Source: Streptomyces lavendofoliae
GTDB lineage: Bacteria; Actinomycetota; Actinomycetes; Streptomycetales; Streptomycetaceae
NCBI RefSeq assembly: GCF_014649735.1
Contig: NZ_BMTP01000004.1
Location: 1 to 64,000, forward strand
Length of the DNA stretch: 64,000 bases
Reading direction: 5' to 3'
The notes below the pieces were generated by a model. That model saw nothing but the letters and a program-made list of their open reading frames with translations, was not told the DNA's origin and searched no databases. The position numbers and the translations under genes were made by a program. This document shows, piece after piece, positions 43,849 through 53,083 of the stretch. Each line of letters begins with the position of its first letter. Positions within the stretch are counted from its first letter, which is position 1.

Positions 43849-44829
43849 ATGCTGCGACATTCACCGACCAGCCCTCTCCTGTCCGTGCCCGGCGCCGTGC
43901 CCGCCGAGGGGCGCGACGAAGGTGTCGCCGCGCACTACGGCGACCTGTTCCGCGAACAGCGCGCCCTCGCCGCCGGCACCGGCCTGGTCGACCTGAGCCA
44001 CCGCGGGGTCGTCACCGTCACCGGCGAGGACCGGCTCGGCTGGCTGCACCTGCTGCTCACGCAGGCCGTCAGCGAACTCCCCGCCGGCCAGGCCACGGAG
44101 GCGCTGATCCTCTCCGCCAACGGCCACATCGAGCACGCGCTGTACCTCGTCGACGACGGCGAGACGGTCTGGGCGCACGTCGAGCCCGGCACCCAGGAGG
44201 CCCTCATCGCCTACCTGGAGTCGATGAAGTTCTTCTACCGGGTCGAGGTCGCCGACCGGACGGAGGACATCGCCGTCGTCCACCTGCCGGCCGGCTCGAT
44301 CGCCGACGTCCCGGACGGCGTCGCCGTACGGGAGACCGCGTACGGCCGCGACCTGTTCCTGCCGCGCGGCGACCTGGCGGCGTACGCCGAGAGCCATGGG
44401 CCGCTCGCCGGGATGTGGGCGTACGAGGCGCTGCGCGTCGAGGCGCACCGCCCCCGGCTCGGGTTCGAGACCGACCACCGCACCATCCCGCACGAGATCG
44501 GCCTGATCGGCACCGCCGTCCACCTCCAGAAGGGCTGCTACCGGGGCCAGGAGACCGTGGCGCGCGTCCACAACCTGGGGAAGCCGCCGCGCCGGATGGT
44601 CTTCCTGCACCTCGACGGCAGCGAGGTGCACCTGCCCCCGCACGGCACGCCGATCCGGCTCAAGGCCGACGGTGAGGAGGGCCGGCAGCTCGGGTTCGTC
44701 ACCACCGCCGTACGCCACCACGAGCTCGGCCCGATCGCGCTCGCCCTGGTCAAGCGCAACGTCCCGGTGGACGCGGAGCTGCTCGCGGGCGGCACGGCCG
44801 CGGCCCAGGAGGTCGTGGTCGAGGCGTAG
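43849..44829 (+). CDS. ygfZ: YgfZ/GcvT-like folate-binding protein
   Basis: A 326-residue protein with the YgfZ signature KGCYRGQE (K228-G229-C230). The fold is that of the tetrahydrofolate-binding aminomethyltransferases, but the sequence lacks GcvT catalytic features. YgfZ assists maintenance of some Fe-S enzymes. It starts 9 bp after nur and is followed by a symmetric hairpin. Confidence 0.94.
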   Translation: MLRHSPTSPLLSVPGAVPAEGRDEGVAAHYGDLFREQRALAAGTGLVDLSHRGVVTVTGEDRLGWLHLLLTQAVSELPAGQATEALILSANGHIEHALYLVDDGETVWAHVEPGTQEALIAYLESMKFFYRVEVADRTEDIAVVHLPAGSIADVPDGVAVRETAYGRDLFLPRGDLAAYAESHGPLAGMWAYEALRVEAHRPRLGFETDHRTIPHEIGLIGTAVHLQKGCYRGQETVARVHNLGKPPRRMVFLHLDGSEVHLPPHGTPIRLKADGEEGRQLGFVTTAVRHHELGPIALALVKRNVPVDAELLAGGTAAAQEVVVEA

Positions 44830-44870
44830 GGCGCGGCCGGGGCATCGAAGGCCGCGCCCGCCCCGAGAAG

Positions 44871-44891
44871 CCGGGCGCCCCGGGCGCCCGG
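44871..44891. terminator. bidirectional GC hairpin between ygfZ and dtd
   Basis: CCGGGCGCC (44871-44879) pairs with GGCGCCCGG (44883-44891) around CCG, in the 102-bp gap between two genes that converge. It is a likely shared terminator without a T-run. Confidence 0.6.
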
Positions 44892-44931
44892 TTCCTCGCG
44901 GGCCCGGGTGGCCCGGACGCCCCGGCGGGTC

Positions 44932-45357
44932 TCAGACGTCGACGACGAGGGTGAACGGGCCGTGGTTGGTGAGTGAGACCCGCATGTCCGCCCCGAAGCG
45001 GCCCGTCGCCACCGTCGCCCCCAGTTCCCGCAGCCGCGCCACCACCTCGTCGACCAGCGGCTCGGCGACGTCACCGGGCGCCGCGGCGTTCCAGGTGGGG
45101 CGGCGGCCCTTGCGGGCGTCCCCGTAGAGGGTGAACTGCGAGATCACCAGCAAGGGCGCGTTCACGTCCGAGCAGGACTTCTCGCCCTCCAGAATCCGCA
45201 CCGACCACAGCTTCCGCGCGAGCTGCGCCGCCTTGTCGGGCGTGTCCTCGTGGGTCACGCCCACCAGGACGCACAGCCCCTCGCCCACGATCTCGCCGAT
45301 CGTCTCACCGGCGACGACGACCGAAGCCCCGTCGACCCTCTGTACCACCGCACGCAT
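44932..45357 (-). CDS. dtd: D-aminoacyl-tRNA deacylase
   Basis: A 141-residue DTD of the usual family length. The start MRAVVQRV, the SQFTLYGD...KGRRPTW segment (about 77-97) and the C-terminal cis-proline motif NHGPFT are all family landmarks. It removes D-amino acids mischarged on tRNA. ATG 45357. Confidence 0.95.
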   Translation of the reverse strand: MRAVVQRVDGASVVVAGETIGEIVGEGLCVLVGVTHEDTPDKAAQLARKLWSVRILEGEKSCSDVNAPLLVISQFTLYGDARKGRRPTWNAAAPGDVAEPLVDEVVARLRELGATVATGRFGADMRVSLTNHGPFTLVVDV

Positions 45358-45435
45358 ACGTACCAACCTATCCGCGTCCGAACGGGTGCACGCGACTGCA
45401 TCGACACCGGCACCAATGGCACCATGCCTCTCAGG

Positions 45436-45482
45436 CGGTGCTTCCCCTCGGCCCTTCGGGCCCGGGGAGACCTCAAGCACCG
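45436..45482 (+). other. leader hairpin in front of rsiG
   Basis: CGGTGCTT (45436-45443) pairs with AAGCACCG (45475-45482), enclosing a second GC-rich hairpin. The GAGGGGA ribosome site of rsiG begins right after it, so folding may affect translation. Confidence 0.55.
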
Positions 45483-45501
45483 GTCGAGGGGACGGATTCC
45501 T

Positions 45502-46098
45502 ATGAGTACACCTGGCGCCGGGCAGACGCCGCATCCCGTACCGATGACATGTGCCGGTGGCAGGGGGCCGCTGCGGCCTCCCGCCCAGCGGACCGGTGAC
45601 GCCGTCCTCCCGGAGGCGCGGCAGCACGACCTGAAGGGCATGCGGCTGCCCGAGCTGCGGGCCCTGCGCCGCGACTCGCACGGCGACGAGGCCGACCTCA
45701 GCTACGTACGGAGGCTCCTCCAGGGGCGGATCGACATCCTGCGCGCCGAGCTGGCCCGCCGGGGCGGGACGGAGGTGCCGGTGGTCGACCGGCTGTCGGA
45801 GATCCTCGCCGACACCCCGTCGCGTCATCGGTCGTCGGCCCGCCACGTGACGGTGGGCACGCCCCGCGGCGAGGAGTACCGGCGGCTGGCCGCCGAGATG
45901 CTGGCGGAGGTCGAGCTGTCGGACCTGACCGCCCGAACGGACGAAGAGCTGCACGCCGCGATGGGACGGCTGGCGCGCTACGAACAGCAGGTCTCCCGGC
46001 GCCGGCAGCAGCTCCAGCGCACGGCCGACGACTGCAGCGCCGAGATCGCCCGCAGGTACCGTGAGGGCGAAGCACAAGTGGACGACCTGCTCCGCTGA
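45502..46098 (+). CDS. rsiG: anti-sigma factor RsiG (c-di-GMP-dependent, targets WhiG)
   Basis: A 198-residue, mostly coiled-coil protein. Two antiparallel copies of the c-di-GMP motif E(x3)S(x2)R(x3)Q(x3)D are perfect: E63-S67-R70-Q74-D78 and E161-S165-R168-Q172-D176. In Streptomyces RsiG with two c-di-GMP molecules holds the sporulation sigma factor WhiG inactive; the drop of c-di-GMP frees it. Between the motifs lies a short hydrophilic region (residues 84-125) and the N-terminal 45 residues are low complexity. The ribosome site GAGGGGA lies before ATG 45502. The neighbour on the left is dtd. Confidence 0.93.
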   Translation: MSTPGAGQTPHPVPMTCAGGRGPLRPPAQRTGDAVLPEARQHDLKGMRLPELRALRRDSHGDEADLSYVRRLLQGRIDILRAELARRGGTEVPVVDRLSEILADTPSRHRSSARHVTVGTPRGEEYRRLAAEMLAEVELSDLTARTDEELHAAMGRLARYEQQVSRRRQQLQRTADDCSAEIARRYREGEAQVDDLLR

Positions 46099-46146
46099 GG
46101 ACGCCCCAGGGGGCAGGTCACCATCCCGGAAGGAAGGCCCGCCACC

Positions 46147-47109
46147 ATGACCTCCTCCGCCAACGCGATCATCCCCCCGGTCCTCGCCGAGGTCGTCCGC
46201 TCCGGGTTCGTCGAGGGGCACCACCGGGGGTCCCTGGTCCTGCTCGGCGCGGACGGCACCGTCGAGATGTCGGCCGGCGACCCGGCGGCCCCGGTGTTCC
46301 CCCGGTCGTCCAACAAGCCCATGCAGGCCGCGGCGGTGCTGCGGGCCGGCGTGGACCTGTCGGGCGAGCGGCTGGCGCTGGCCGCCGCGAGCCACTCCGG
46401 TGAGCCGTTCCACCTCGACCTCGCCCGCAAGATGCTCGCCGAGCACGGCTTCACCGAGTCCGACCTGCTGACCCCGCCGGGCCTGCCGCTGGACCCGGTG
46501 GAGGCCGAGGCGCACCTGGCCGCCGGCGGTGTCAGGGAGCGGATCGCCATGAACTGCTCGGGCAAGCACGCGGCGATGCTGGCCGCCTGCGCCGTGAACG
46601 GCTGGGACCCGGCCGGCTATGCGGACCCGGCCCACCCGCTGCAGCGGCTCGTCCGCGACGAGGTCGAGGCGGCGACCGGCGAGACGGTGCCGGTGGTCGG
46701 TGCGGACGGGTGCGGCGCGCCGCTGATGGCGACCAGCCTGGTGGGCCTCGCGCGGGCGTTCCGCTCGTACGTGCTCGCCGAGCCGGGGACCCCGCAGCGG
46801 CGGGTCGCCGACGCGATGCGCGCGCACCCCGAGTACGTGGCGGGGACCCGGCGGCCGGACACCTGGCTGATGCGGGACGTGCCGGGCGCGCTGTCCAAGA
46901 TGGGCGCCGAGGCCGTCCAGGCGGTCGCGCTGGCGGACGGCCGGGCGCTCGCGTTCAAGATCGACGACGGTTCCGGGCGGGCGCTCGGCCCGGTCCTGGC
47001 GCGGGCGCTTCGGATCCTCGGCGTCGACGGCCCGGCGGTCGACCGCATCGCCGACGCACCGCTGCTGGGTGGCGGCCGGCGGGTCGGGGAGATCCGCGCC
47101 GCCTTCTGA
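46147..47109 (+). CDS. L-asparaginase, Rhizobium-type (class 3)
   Basis: A 320-residue enzyme of the R. etli-type asparaginase family, unrelated to the bacterial type I/II enzymes. The Ser-Lys active centre is visible as PRSSNKP (S54 and K57 of an SxxK). [10 protein letters not shown] and GADGCGAPL supply the Cys/Lys/Asp zinc site residues described for this family. It hydrolyses L-asparagine to aspartate and ammonia. AAGGAAGG lies 6 bases before ATG 46147. Confidence 0.9.
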   Translation: MTSSANAIIPPVLAEVVRSGFVEGHHRGSLVLLGADGTVEMSAGDPAAPVFPRSSNKPMQAAAVLRAGVDLSGERLALAAASHSGEPFHLDLARKMLAEHGFTESDLLTPPGLPLDPVEAEAHLAAGGVRERIAMNCSGKHAAMLAACAVNGWDPAGYADPAHPLQRLVRDEVEAATGETVPVVGADGCGAPLMATSLVGLARAFRSYVLAEPGTPQRRVADAMRAHPEYVAGTRRPDTWLMRDVPGALSKMGAEAVQAVALADGRALAFKIDDGSGRALGPVLARALRILGVDGPAVDRIADAPLLGGGRRVGEIRAAF

Positions 47110-47207
47110 GCCGCCGCGGACGGGCGGAGCGCGCCGCAGGGCCCGCCGTGGACGGGCGCCGGAAAACCGGGTGCGGGGGCCGGGGCGCGCCGCCTAGCGT
47201 GACGCGC

Positions 47208-48449
47208 ATGAGCCTCGACGTCCGCGCGGTCACCGAGTCCGAGTTCCCCGACTGGCTGCGTGCCCGCCGCATCGGTTTCATGCAGCCGCCGACCGTCACG
47301 GAGGAGGAGGTCGCGCAGCGGCTGCCCCACGTCGACCTGGCCCGGACCCGGGGGACGTTCGACGGCGGGCGCTGCGTCGCCACGTTCCGCTCGTTCGCGC
47401 AGGAGCTCTCCGTGCCCGGCGGCGCCCGCGTCGGCGCGAGCGCGGTGACCAACGTGGCCGTCGCACCGACGCACCGGCGGCGCGGGCTGCTGAGCCGCAT
47501 GATGGCGCTGGACCTGGCGGCGGCCAAGGAGCGTGGGGACGCCGTCTCGACGCTGATCGCCGCCGAGTACCCGATATACGGGCGGTACGGGTACGGCCCG
47601 GCCACCTGGACCACCGAGTGGACCGTCGACGTGCGGCGCGCCGGGCTGGACCCGCGCTGGTCGGGGCCGGACGACGGCGGTCGCGTCGACCTGGTCGAGC
47701 CGCGGGACGTCCGCGCGGTGGGCCCCGCCCTGCACGACCGGCTCGGCGCCGTCCGGCACGGCGTGGTCAGCCGCGACCGGCGGGCCTGGGACATCGCCAC
47801 GGGCGCCGCGCTCCTGTCCGGCCGGCCGTGGCAGGAGCCCTTCTACGCGACGTACCGCTCGGCGGCGGGCGAGCTCGAGGGGTACGTCTGCTACGTCACG
47901 GACGACACCTGGGAGGACAAGCAGCCGCTGTGCGGCGCGACCGTGCGCGACCTGATCGCCGTGACCCCCGCCGCCGAGCGGGCCCTGTGGCACTTCGTCT
48001 GCTCGATCGACTGGGTGATCACGGTCAGGTCCGGCTACCGCGCCCCCGACGACCTGCTGCCCCTGCTGCTGCCCGACCCCCGGGCGGCGCGGATCACCAC
48101 GCACGCCGACCTGATGTGGCTGCGGGTCCTCGACGTCGCCCGGGCCCTGGAGGCGCGGACGTACGGCGGAAGGGGCTCCCTGGTGCTGGAGCTGGTCGAC
48201 CCGGCGGGTCTGGCGGGCGGCCGTTTCCGGCTGGACGCCTCGCCGGAGGGCGCGTCGTGCGTGCCCACCACCGCGTCGCCCGACCTCACGATGGACGTGG
48301 CGGAGCTGGGCGCGCTGTACCTGGGCGACGAGTCCGCGGTACGGCTCGCGGCCCTCGGGAGGGTGGAGGAGTCGAGGCCGGGGGCGGCGGCGCTGGCCGA
48401 CACGCTGCTGCGCACCCCGCGCCGGCCGTGGTGCCCGGACGTGTTCTAG
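47208..48449 (+). CDS. Eis-like GNAT N-acetyltransferase
   Basis: A 413-residue protein with Eis architecture: N-terminal GNAT domain with [15 protein letters not shown] (acetyl-CoA loop, about 88-102), a second GNAT-like region, and a C-terminal SCP2-like domain. It ends in Phe, whose carboxylate is catalytic in mycobacterial Eis. Eis proteins acetylate lysines and aminoglycosides at several positions. TAGCGT 7 bp before ATG 47208 suggests leaderless transcription. The native substrate is unknown. Confidence 0.9.
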   Translation: MSLDVRAVTESEFPDWLRARRIGFMQPPTVTEEEVAQRLPHVDLARTRGTFDGGRCVATFRSFAQELSVPGGARVGASAVTNVAVAPTHRRRGLLSRMMALDLAAAKERGDAVSTLIAAEYPIYGRYGYGPATWTTEWTVDVRRAGLDPRWSGPDDGGRVDLVEPRDVRAVGPALHDRLGAVRHGVVSRDRRAWDIATGAALLSGRPWQEPFYATYRSAAGELEGYVCYVTDDTWEDKQPLCGATVRDLIAVTPAAERALWHFVCSIDWVITVRSGYRAPDDLLPLLLPDPRAARITTHADLMWLRVLDVARALEARTYGGRGSLVLELVDPAGLAGGRFRLDASPEGASCVPTTASPDLTMDVAELGALYLGDESAVRLAALGRVEESRPGAAALADTLLRTPRRPWCPDVF

Positions 48450-48454
48450 GGCCT

Positions 48455-49066
48455 GTGCGCACCCGTCCGGATCTGACACCCTCGTCCCTACCCCTGGTCC
48501 CCGACCCCCTGGCGGCAGCTGTGTACGACGACCTCATCGACGTCATCGGCGGCACCGAGCACGTCCTGTTCGGCTTCGACGGCCCGCTGTGCCGCCCCGG
48601 TCCCCCGGCGGCGGTGTGGCCCACGCCCTACGCCGACCCCCTGGTCCGCACCCTCGCCGCGGTCGGCACGGGCCTCGCGGTCGTCGGCGGTGCCTCCCCG
48701 GCCGCGGTGCGGGCCTACCTCGCCGGCCGCGGCCTGGCCGGCTGCTTCGGCGCGCGGGTGTACGGCGACCTCGGGACCGCCCTCGCCTCGCTGGACGCCC
48801 GGCCGTCCGCGTCCCTGCTGATCGGCGCCACGCCCGGCGACGTGACGGCCGCGCGGGAGGCGGGCGTGGCGTTCCTCGGGTACGGCCGGGACGAGCGGGG
48901 CGCCGAGCCGCTGCGCCGCGCCGGGGCCCGGTGGGTGCTGCCGTCGCTGGAGCCGGTGCTCACCGCCGTACGCTCGGCGGCGCGGCGCTCGGCGGGCACG
49001 TACGCCTCGGGCGGGAACGCCTCGGGTACGGGGGCGGCGGGGACCCCCGCCGAGCAGCGCACCTGA
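48455..49066 (+). CDS. HAD-superfamily-like protein with altered active site
   Basis: A 203-residue HAD-like protein from GTG 48455, 5 bp after the preceding stop. Motif I reads LFGFDGPLC. In HAD phosphatases it should be DxDGT, so the nucleophilic first Asp is replaced by Gly while the second Asp is kept. Motif II (VVGGAS) and motif III/IV (LLIGATPGDVTAAREAG) are recognisable. Without the nucleophile it is unlikely to be an active phosphatase; it may bind a phospho-compound or be a related regulatory protein. Confidence 0.75.
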   Translation: MRTRPDLTPSSLPLVPDPLAAAVYDDLIDVIGGTEHVLFGFDGPLCRPGPPAAVWPTPYADPLVRTLAAVGTGLAVVGGASPAAVRAYLAGRGLAGCFGARVYGDLGTALASLDARPSASLLIGATPGDVTAAREAGVAFLGYGRDERGAEPLRRAGARWVLPSLEPVLTAVRSAARRSAGTYASGGNASGTGAAGTPAEQRT

Positions 49067-49088
49067 CGGGCCGGGACGGCGGACCGGG

Positions 49089-50063
49089 TCACACGGTCAG
49101 CACCACCTTGCCCAGCAGGCTCCGGTTCTCGATCGCCGCGTGCGCCTCGGCCGCCCGCTCCAGCGGGAACCGCCCGCCGATCACCGGGCGCAGCCGCCCG
49201 GCCGCCGCCTCCGCGAGCACCCGGCCCAGCAGCCGGACGTGCTCCCGCTCCGGCAGCCGGACGTCCCCGATGCCCAGCAGCCGCACCCCGCGCCGCTGTG
49301 CCGAGGCCGGGTCGACCGGGGCGAACCCGCCGGTCGGCGCCCCGTGCGCGGAGAACCGCCCCCCGTCCGCCACCAGCCCGAACGCCGCCGCGCCCACCTC
49401 GCCGCCCACGCCGTCCAGCACGACGTCCGCCCCGGCGGGACCGAGCGCCCCGCGCGCCCGCTCGACCCAGTCGGGCGGGCCCGGGTCGACCACCGCGCCG
49501 GCCCCCAGCTCCCGCACGAGCGCGGTCTTGCGCGCGCCCCGCGCGGTGCCGACGACCCGCGCGCCCGCCGCCTTCGCCAGCTGGACGAGCAGCGTGCCCA
49601 TCCCGCCGGACGCGCCCACCACCAGGACCGTCTCGCCGGGCTTCGGCTCCGTCGCCTCCAGCAGGGCGGCCGCCGTGACGCCGTCGTGGACGAGGGCCAC
49701 CGCCTCGGTGAGCGCCAGCACCTCGGGGACCGGCGCCAGCGAATCGACCCCGGCGACGGCACGCTCGGCGTACCCGCCCGTGACGCCGAGCGAGGCGGCC
49801 ACCCGGCGGCCCGACCACACCGCCTCGTCGACGCCCGCGCCGACGGCCCGGACCGTGCCGGCGATGCCGCCACCGGGCACGTACGGCGGTTCGAGGGCGA
49901 AGAACTCGCCGCCCCAGCCCGACCGCAGCTGGGTCTCCAGGTAGATGGTGTCGACGGCGGCGACGTCCACCAACACCTGCCCCGGCCCCGGCACCGGGTC
50001 CGGTACCTCGGCCGCCACCAGGACCTCCGGTCCGCCGAACCTCGTCGCCCGCACCACGCGCAT
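49089..50063 (-). CDS. zinc-type quinone oxidoreductase (MDR family)
   Basis: A 324-residue medium-chain reductase lacking the zinc ligands (quinone oxidoreductase class). NADPH binding is seen in VLVVGASGGMGTLLVQLAKA (cut) and in the strand VVGTARGARKTALV. The N-terminal GroES-like domain holds PYVPGGGIAGTVRAVG. It probably reduces quinones or enones. GGGAGG lies about 11 bases before ATG 50063. It is divergent from a TetR gene, whose operator likely controls it. Confidence 0.9.
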   Translation of the reverse strand: MRVVRATRFGGPEVLVAAEVPDPVPGPGQVLVDVAAVDTIYLETQLRSGWGGEFFALEPPYVPGGGIAGTVRAVGAGVDEAVWSGRRVAASLGVTGGYAERAVAGVDSLAPVPEVLALTEAVALVHDGVTAAALLEATEPKPGETVLVVGASGGMGTLLVQLAKAAGARVVGTARGARKTALVRELGAGAVVDPGPPDWVERARGALGPAGADVVLDGVGGEVGAAAFGLVADGGRFSAHGAPTGGFAPVDPASAQRRGVRLLGIGDVRLPEREHVRLLGRVLAEAAAGRLRPVIGGRFPLERAAEAHAAIENRSLLGKVVLTV

Positions 50064-50133
50064 CGCGGTCACACCCTCCCGTTCGCCGGCGGGCCCCGGT
50101 CCGTCCGGTGCCGGCGGGGACGAGTCTGGAACG

Positions 50134-50147
50134 TCAAGTCCGCTTGA
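50134..50147. promoter_or_regulatory. candidate TetR operator
   Basis: TCAAGTCCGCTTGA has perfect 5-bp arms; extending outward by three bases gives 8-bp arms with one mismatch. It lies in the 111-bp region between the quinone-oxidoreductase gene and the divergent TetR gene. Confidence 0.6.
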
Positions 50148-50174
50148 GGTCAACGGATGCGTAGGCTCGGCGGC

Positions 50175-50789
50175 ATGAGCGGTGACATGGGGCTGCGCGA
50201 ACGCAAGAAGCGGCGGACGTACCGGACGATCTCCGACACGGCGATCGCCCTCTTTCTGGAGCGGGGCTTCGACCGGGTCCCGGTCGCCGAGGTCGCGGCG
50301 GCGGCCGAGGTCTCCAAGCCCACGCTCTTCCGGTACTTCCCGACCAAGGAGGACCTGGTCCTGCACCGGTTCGCCGACCACCGCGAGGAGGCGGCGCGCG
50401 TGGTCGCTGGACGCCCGGGGGGCGTCGGCCCGCTGGAGGCGCTGCACCGCCACTTCACCGGGGGACTCGCCCGCCGCGACCCGGTGACCGGGCTGAACGA
50501 CGACCCGGACGTGCTCGCCTTCCACCGGCTCCTGTACGGCACGCCCAGCCTGATCGCACGGCTGTACGCGTACCAGGGCGCGTCCGAGGCGGCGCTCGCG
50601 GACGCGCTCGGGGGAGGCGGGCTGCGGGACCGTCTCGCGGCGGGCCAGATCGTCGCCGTACAGCGGATCCTGGCGGAGGAGAACTGGCGGCGGATCGAGG
50701 CGGGGGAGACCGCCGACGGGGTGGAGGCGGACGCGGTGGCCGCCGCCGGACTCGCCTTCCGGCAGCTGGCGGAGGGCCTGCGCCTCTGA
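50175..50789 (+). CDS. TetR/AcrR family transcriptional regulator
   Basis: A 204-residue TetR protein. The DNA-binding domain reads TYRTISDTAIALFLERGFDR then VAEVAAAAEVSKPTLFRYFPTKEDLV (both cut), and ends with the family YFxxKE pattern. The ligand domain is of the TetR C-terminal 17 (AcrR-like) type. Divergence from the quinone oxidoreductase gene suggests it represses that gene and itself. A TAGGCT box lies 7 bp before ATG 50175, suggesting a leaderless transcript. Confidence 0.9.
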   Translation: MSGDMGLRERKKRRTYRTISDTAIALFLERGFDRVPVAEVAAAAEVSKPTLFRYFPTKEDLVLHRFADHREEAARVVAGRPGGVGPLEALHRHFTGGLARRDPVTGLNDDPDVLAFHRLLYGTPSLIARLYAYQGASEAALADALGGGGLRDRLAAGQIVAVQRILAEENWRRIEAGETADGVEADAVAAAGLAFRQLAEGLRL

Positions 50790-50912
50790 GACGGCGGCCC
50801 GGCCGCCGCTCCCTCCCGCGGAAGCGGCGGCCCCTCGCGGGCACCCCCCTGCGGGGGCCCGCGTCACCGTCACGGCACCACGGTCACCCCCCTGCCGGGG
50901 CCCGTCCCACCG

Positions 50913-52112
50913 TCACCACATCACGGGCAGCCGCTCCGGGATCCGCTTCATGAAGCCGGTCCGCCACACCAGCTGCTCGATCGGCACCGCCAGCCGGAGG
51001 CCGGGCATCCGGTCGAGCAGCGCCTCCAGGGCGATCTCCGCGTGCCTCTTGCCCAGCGCGGTCGCGGGGCAGTAGTGCCGGCCGCCGCCGAAGGACAGGT
51101 GGGCGGCGCCGTTCTCGCGCGTGAGGTCCACGGTGTGCGGGTCGGGGAACACCTCCGGGTCGAAGTTGGCCCCCTCGACCAGCACCAGCACCAGCTCGCC
51201 CCGGCGCACCTCCACGTCGCCGAGCGTCACGTCCTCCGTCGCCAGGCGGGGCAGCCCGTCGCCGATGGAGAGGTTGACGCGCAGCAGTTCGTCGACGGCC
51301 GCCGGGATCCTCCCGCGGTCGGCGAGGAGTTCGGCCTTCAGCTCCGGGTGCTGGATCAGGGACACCAGGGCCATGGTCAGGAAGCCGGAGGTGGAGATGA
51401 CCCCGGCGCCGAACATGGTCACACCGACCGTGGCCAGCATCTCGTCGGTGAGGTGGGCGTAGTCCGGGTCGTCGCGCAGCGCCGCCAGTTCGGCCATCAG
51501 CCCGGTGGTGGCCGGGTCGTCCAGGCGCTCCACCATGTACGCGATGTCGCGGTCCCAGTTCAGCTTCGCGCCGGCGATCGGGCAGGCGGAGTTCATGAAC
51601 GCGATGTCCAGGCTCCGCATCAGGCGGGGCGCGTCCGCCTGCGGGATGCCGAGGATGTGGCAGTGCATGGCGGCGGAGTACGGGTCGGCGAACCGCCCCC
51701 GCAGGTCTCCCGGCGCCCCGTCGTCGAGGATGCGGTCGGCCAGGTCGGCGGCGGCCGACCGCATCCACTCCACCAGGCCGGGGGCCTTCGGGTTGAGCGC
51801 CTTGAGTACGGCCTTGCGCAGGCCGGCCCCGGTGATGTTGCCCATGTTGTTGACGACCTCGGGCGGGATCGTCAGCGCGTACTGGCGGGGCACGCCCGGT
51901 GCGGAGGTGTCCTTGAGGCTGAAGCGCGGATCCTCCAGGACCCGCTTGCACAGCGCGTGGGAGGAGACCAGCCACGCCTCGTCACCGGCGATGGTCCGCA
52001 CCCGCCTGACCGGCCGCTCCTTGCGCAGCAGCTCCACCTCGGCGGGGACGCGGTCGCCGCGCCAGGAGAACGGGAAGTCGAGAAGCTCGTCGGGCAGTGT
52101 CTCAACGGACAT
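50913..52112 (-). CDS. CYP121-like cytochrome P450 (cyclodipeptide crosslinking)
   Basis: A 399-residue P450. The heme ligand is C348 in [10 protein letters not shown]. From memory the whole protein aligns to M. tuberculosis CYP121A1, the mycocyclosin synthase that makes a C-C bond in cyclo(Tyr-Tyr). Shared blocks include [26 protein letters not shown] and IPERLPV, and there is a +3 residue shift. Active-site F168 and W182 equivalents are kept, but CYP121 Q385-R386 reads M388-K389 here and the residue two after the Cys is Ala instead of Gly. ATG 52112 overlaps the CDPS stop by 11 bp and has GGAG nine bases upstream. The operon context supports action on the CDPS product. Confidence 0.92.
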   Translation of the reverse strand: MSVETLPDELLDFPFSWRGDRVPAEVELLRKERPVRRVRTIAGDEAWLVSSHALCKRVLEDPRFSLKDTSAPGVPRQYALTIPPEVVNNMGNITGAGLRKAVLKALNPKAPGLVEWMRSAAADLADRILDDGAPGDLRGRFADPYSAAMHCHILGIPQADAPRLMRSLDIAFMNSACPIAGAKLNWDRDIAYMVERLDDPATTGLMAELAALRDDPDYAHLTDEMLATVGVTMFGAGVISTSGFLTMALVSLIQHPELKAELLADRGRIPAAVDELLRVNLSIGDGLPRLATEDVTLGDVEVRRGELVLVLVEGANFDPEVFPDPHTVDLTRENGAAHLSFGGGRHYCPATALGKRHAEIALEALLDRMPGLRLAVPIEQLVWRTGFMKRIPERLPVMW

Positions 52113-52875
52113 CGGGGGAAGCTCCTTCGGCGGCGTGCTGAGCGCGCTGTACGGGGGTGACGACGGCATGGCCCTGGTTGCGGGAGGCGCGCAGCCCGGA
52201 GCCGCGCGAGTAGAGCAACTCGGCCATCGGCAGCAGCTGGTGGTAGCAGTTGAGGGACGACGGCACGCCCAGGATGGCGGGAGTGTCGAGGAACAGCGGA
52301 GCCTCGGCGCACACGTACTCGACGCACACCTCTCGCTGCCGGGCCGTGGGCGTCCTGCCGTCCAGGACCCTGGAGGAGAGGAACGCGTCGATGAGCGCGT
52401 CGCACGTGGCGCGGAAGTCGGGGTCCGTCTCCAGCCGGTTCAGCAGGTGCCGGTGGATCTCCCGGTACGCCGGGTTGTCCAGGAAGGCCGACATGGGGTG
52501 GGCGCGCAGCCGCCGCCCGTCGGGGTCGACGGCGGCGACGGCGTTGGTGACCTTGGCTCGTACGCCCCGGAGGTTCTTCACCGCTTTGCGGCGGGCGTCC
52601 TCGGGGGTGTAGCCGGATGCCTCGTACATCTCGGCCACATGGAGGTCGGTGTAGACGAAGTCCACCCGGTCGAAGTGGGCGGTGCCCCAGCGGGCCAGGT
52701 CGGTGACGCGGTGGGCGGAGAAGTAGCTGTTGCCGGGCGAGACGCCGATCACGGCGTGGGCGCCCTCGGCGTGGATCACCCGGCAGTGGGCGGTGTAGGG
52801 CTGAACGGTGAACAGACCGGCAGCGGGGTCCGGAGTGGTGAAGGGCTGAATCTCGAAGACGGTGTCAGTCGTCAA
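52102..52875 (-). CDS. cyclodipeptide synthase, NYH subfamily (Rv2275-like)
   Basis: A 257-residue tRNA-dependent cyclodipeptide synthase. The catalytic Ser is S46 in [10 protein letters not shown], with N49 next to it. Y187 and E191 are in [10 protein letters not shown], and Y211-H212 in LNCYHQ. These N-Y-H residues mark the NYH subfamily. The protein strongly resembles, from memory, M. tuberculosis Rv2275, which makes cyclo(Tyr-Tyr), including [13 protein letters not shown] and [11 protein letters not shown]. It would use two aminoacyl-tRNAs to make a diketopiperazine for the overlapping P450. TTG 52875 has GAAGGA eight bases upstream. A typical promoter lies at 52943-52972. Confidence 0.93.
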   Translation of the reverse strand: MTTDTVFEIQPFTTPDPAAGLFTVQPYTAHCRVIHAEGAHAVIGVSPGNSYFSAHRVTDLARWGTAHFDRVDFVYTDLHVAEMYEASGYTPEDARRKAVKNLRGVRAKVTNAVAAVDPDGRRLRAHPMSAFLDNPAYREIHRHLLNRLETDPDFRATCDALIDAFLSSRVLDGRTPTARQREVCVEYVCAEAPLFLDTPAILGVPSSLNCYHQLLPMAELLYSRGSGLRASRNQGHAVVTPVQRAQHAAEGASPDVR

Positions 52876-52942
52876 CTGTGAGGTCCTTCGCGCCGCTAGT
52901 CCCTGGGGAGCCTCGTGCTCCTGGTGTGGCGACGACGCCGTG

Positions 52943-52972
52943 AAGTTAGCTTTCGTGCACGGAGAGTGTCAA
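52943..52972 (-). promoter_or_regulatory. promoter of the CDPS-P450 operon
   Basis: On the minus strand TTGACA (52967-52972) and TAACTT (52943-52948) are 18 bp apart, a good housekeeping-type promoter. The start would be near 52936, giving a leader of about 60 nt before the TTG. Confidence 0.7.
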
Positions 52973-53029
52973 TGATCACTCGTTCGTTACTGTCGCGTAC
53001 ATGAAGAATTACCCTCCGTGTCACCTGGT

Positions 53030-53043
53030 GTTCATTCATGAAC
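53030..53043. promoter_or_regulatory. GTTCAT/ATGAAC palindrome upstream of the helicase
   Basis: GTTCAT-TC-ATGAAC is a perfect 6-bp palindrome 40 bp before the helicase start, next to a likely leaderless -10 (TATTCT, 53071-53076). It could be an operator for that gene or for the divergent CDPS operon. Confidence 0.5.
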
Positions 53044-53083
53044 CCGGTAAGAAACGTGACTCGGTTGCTCTATTCTGGTCGTC

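Noticed and set aside
52981..53083. Rifamycin-associated element upstream of the helicase
   Set aside because: The GGGGCTTGC/GCAAGCCCC palindrome is absent; only a shorter GTTCAT palindrome is found.
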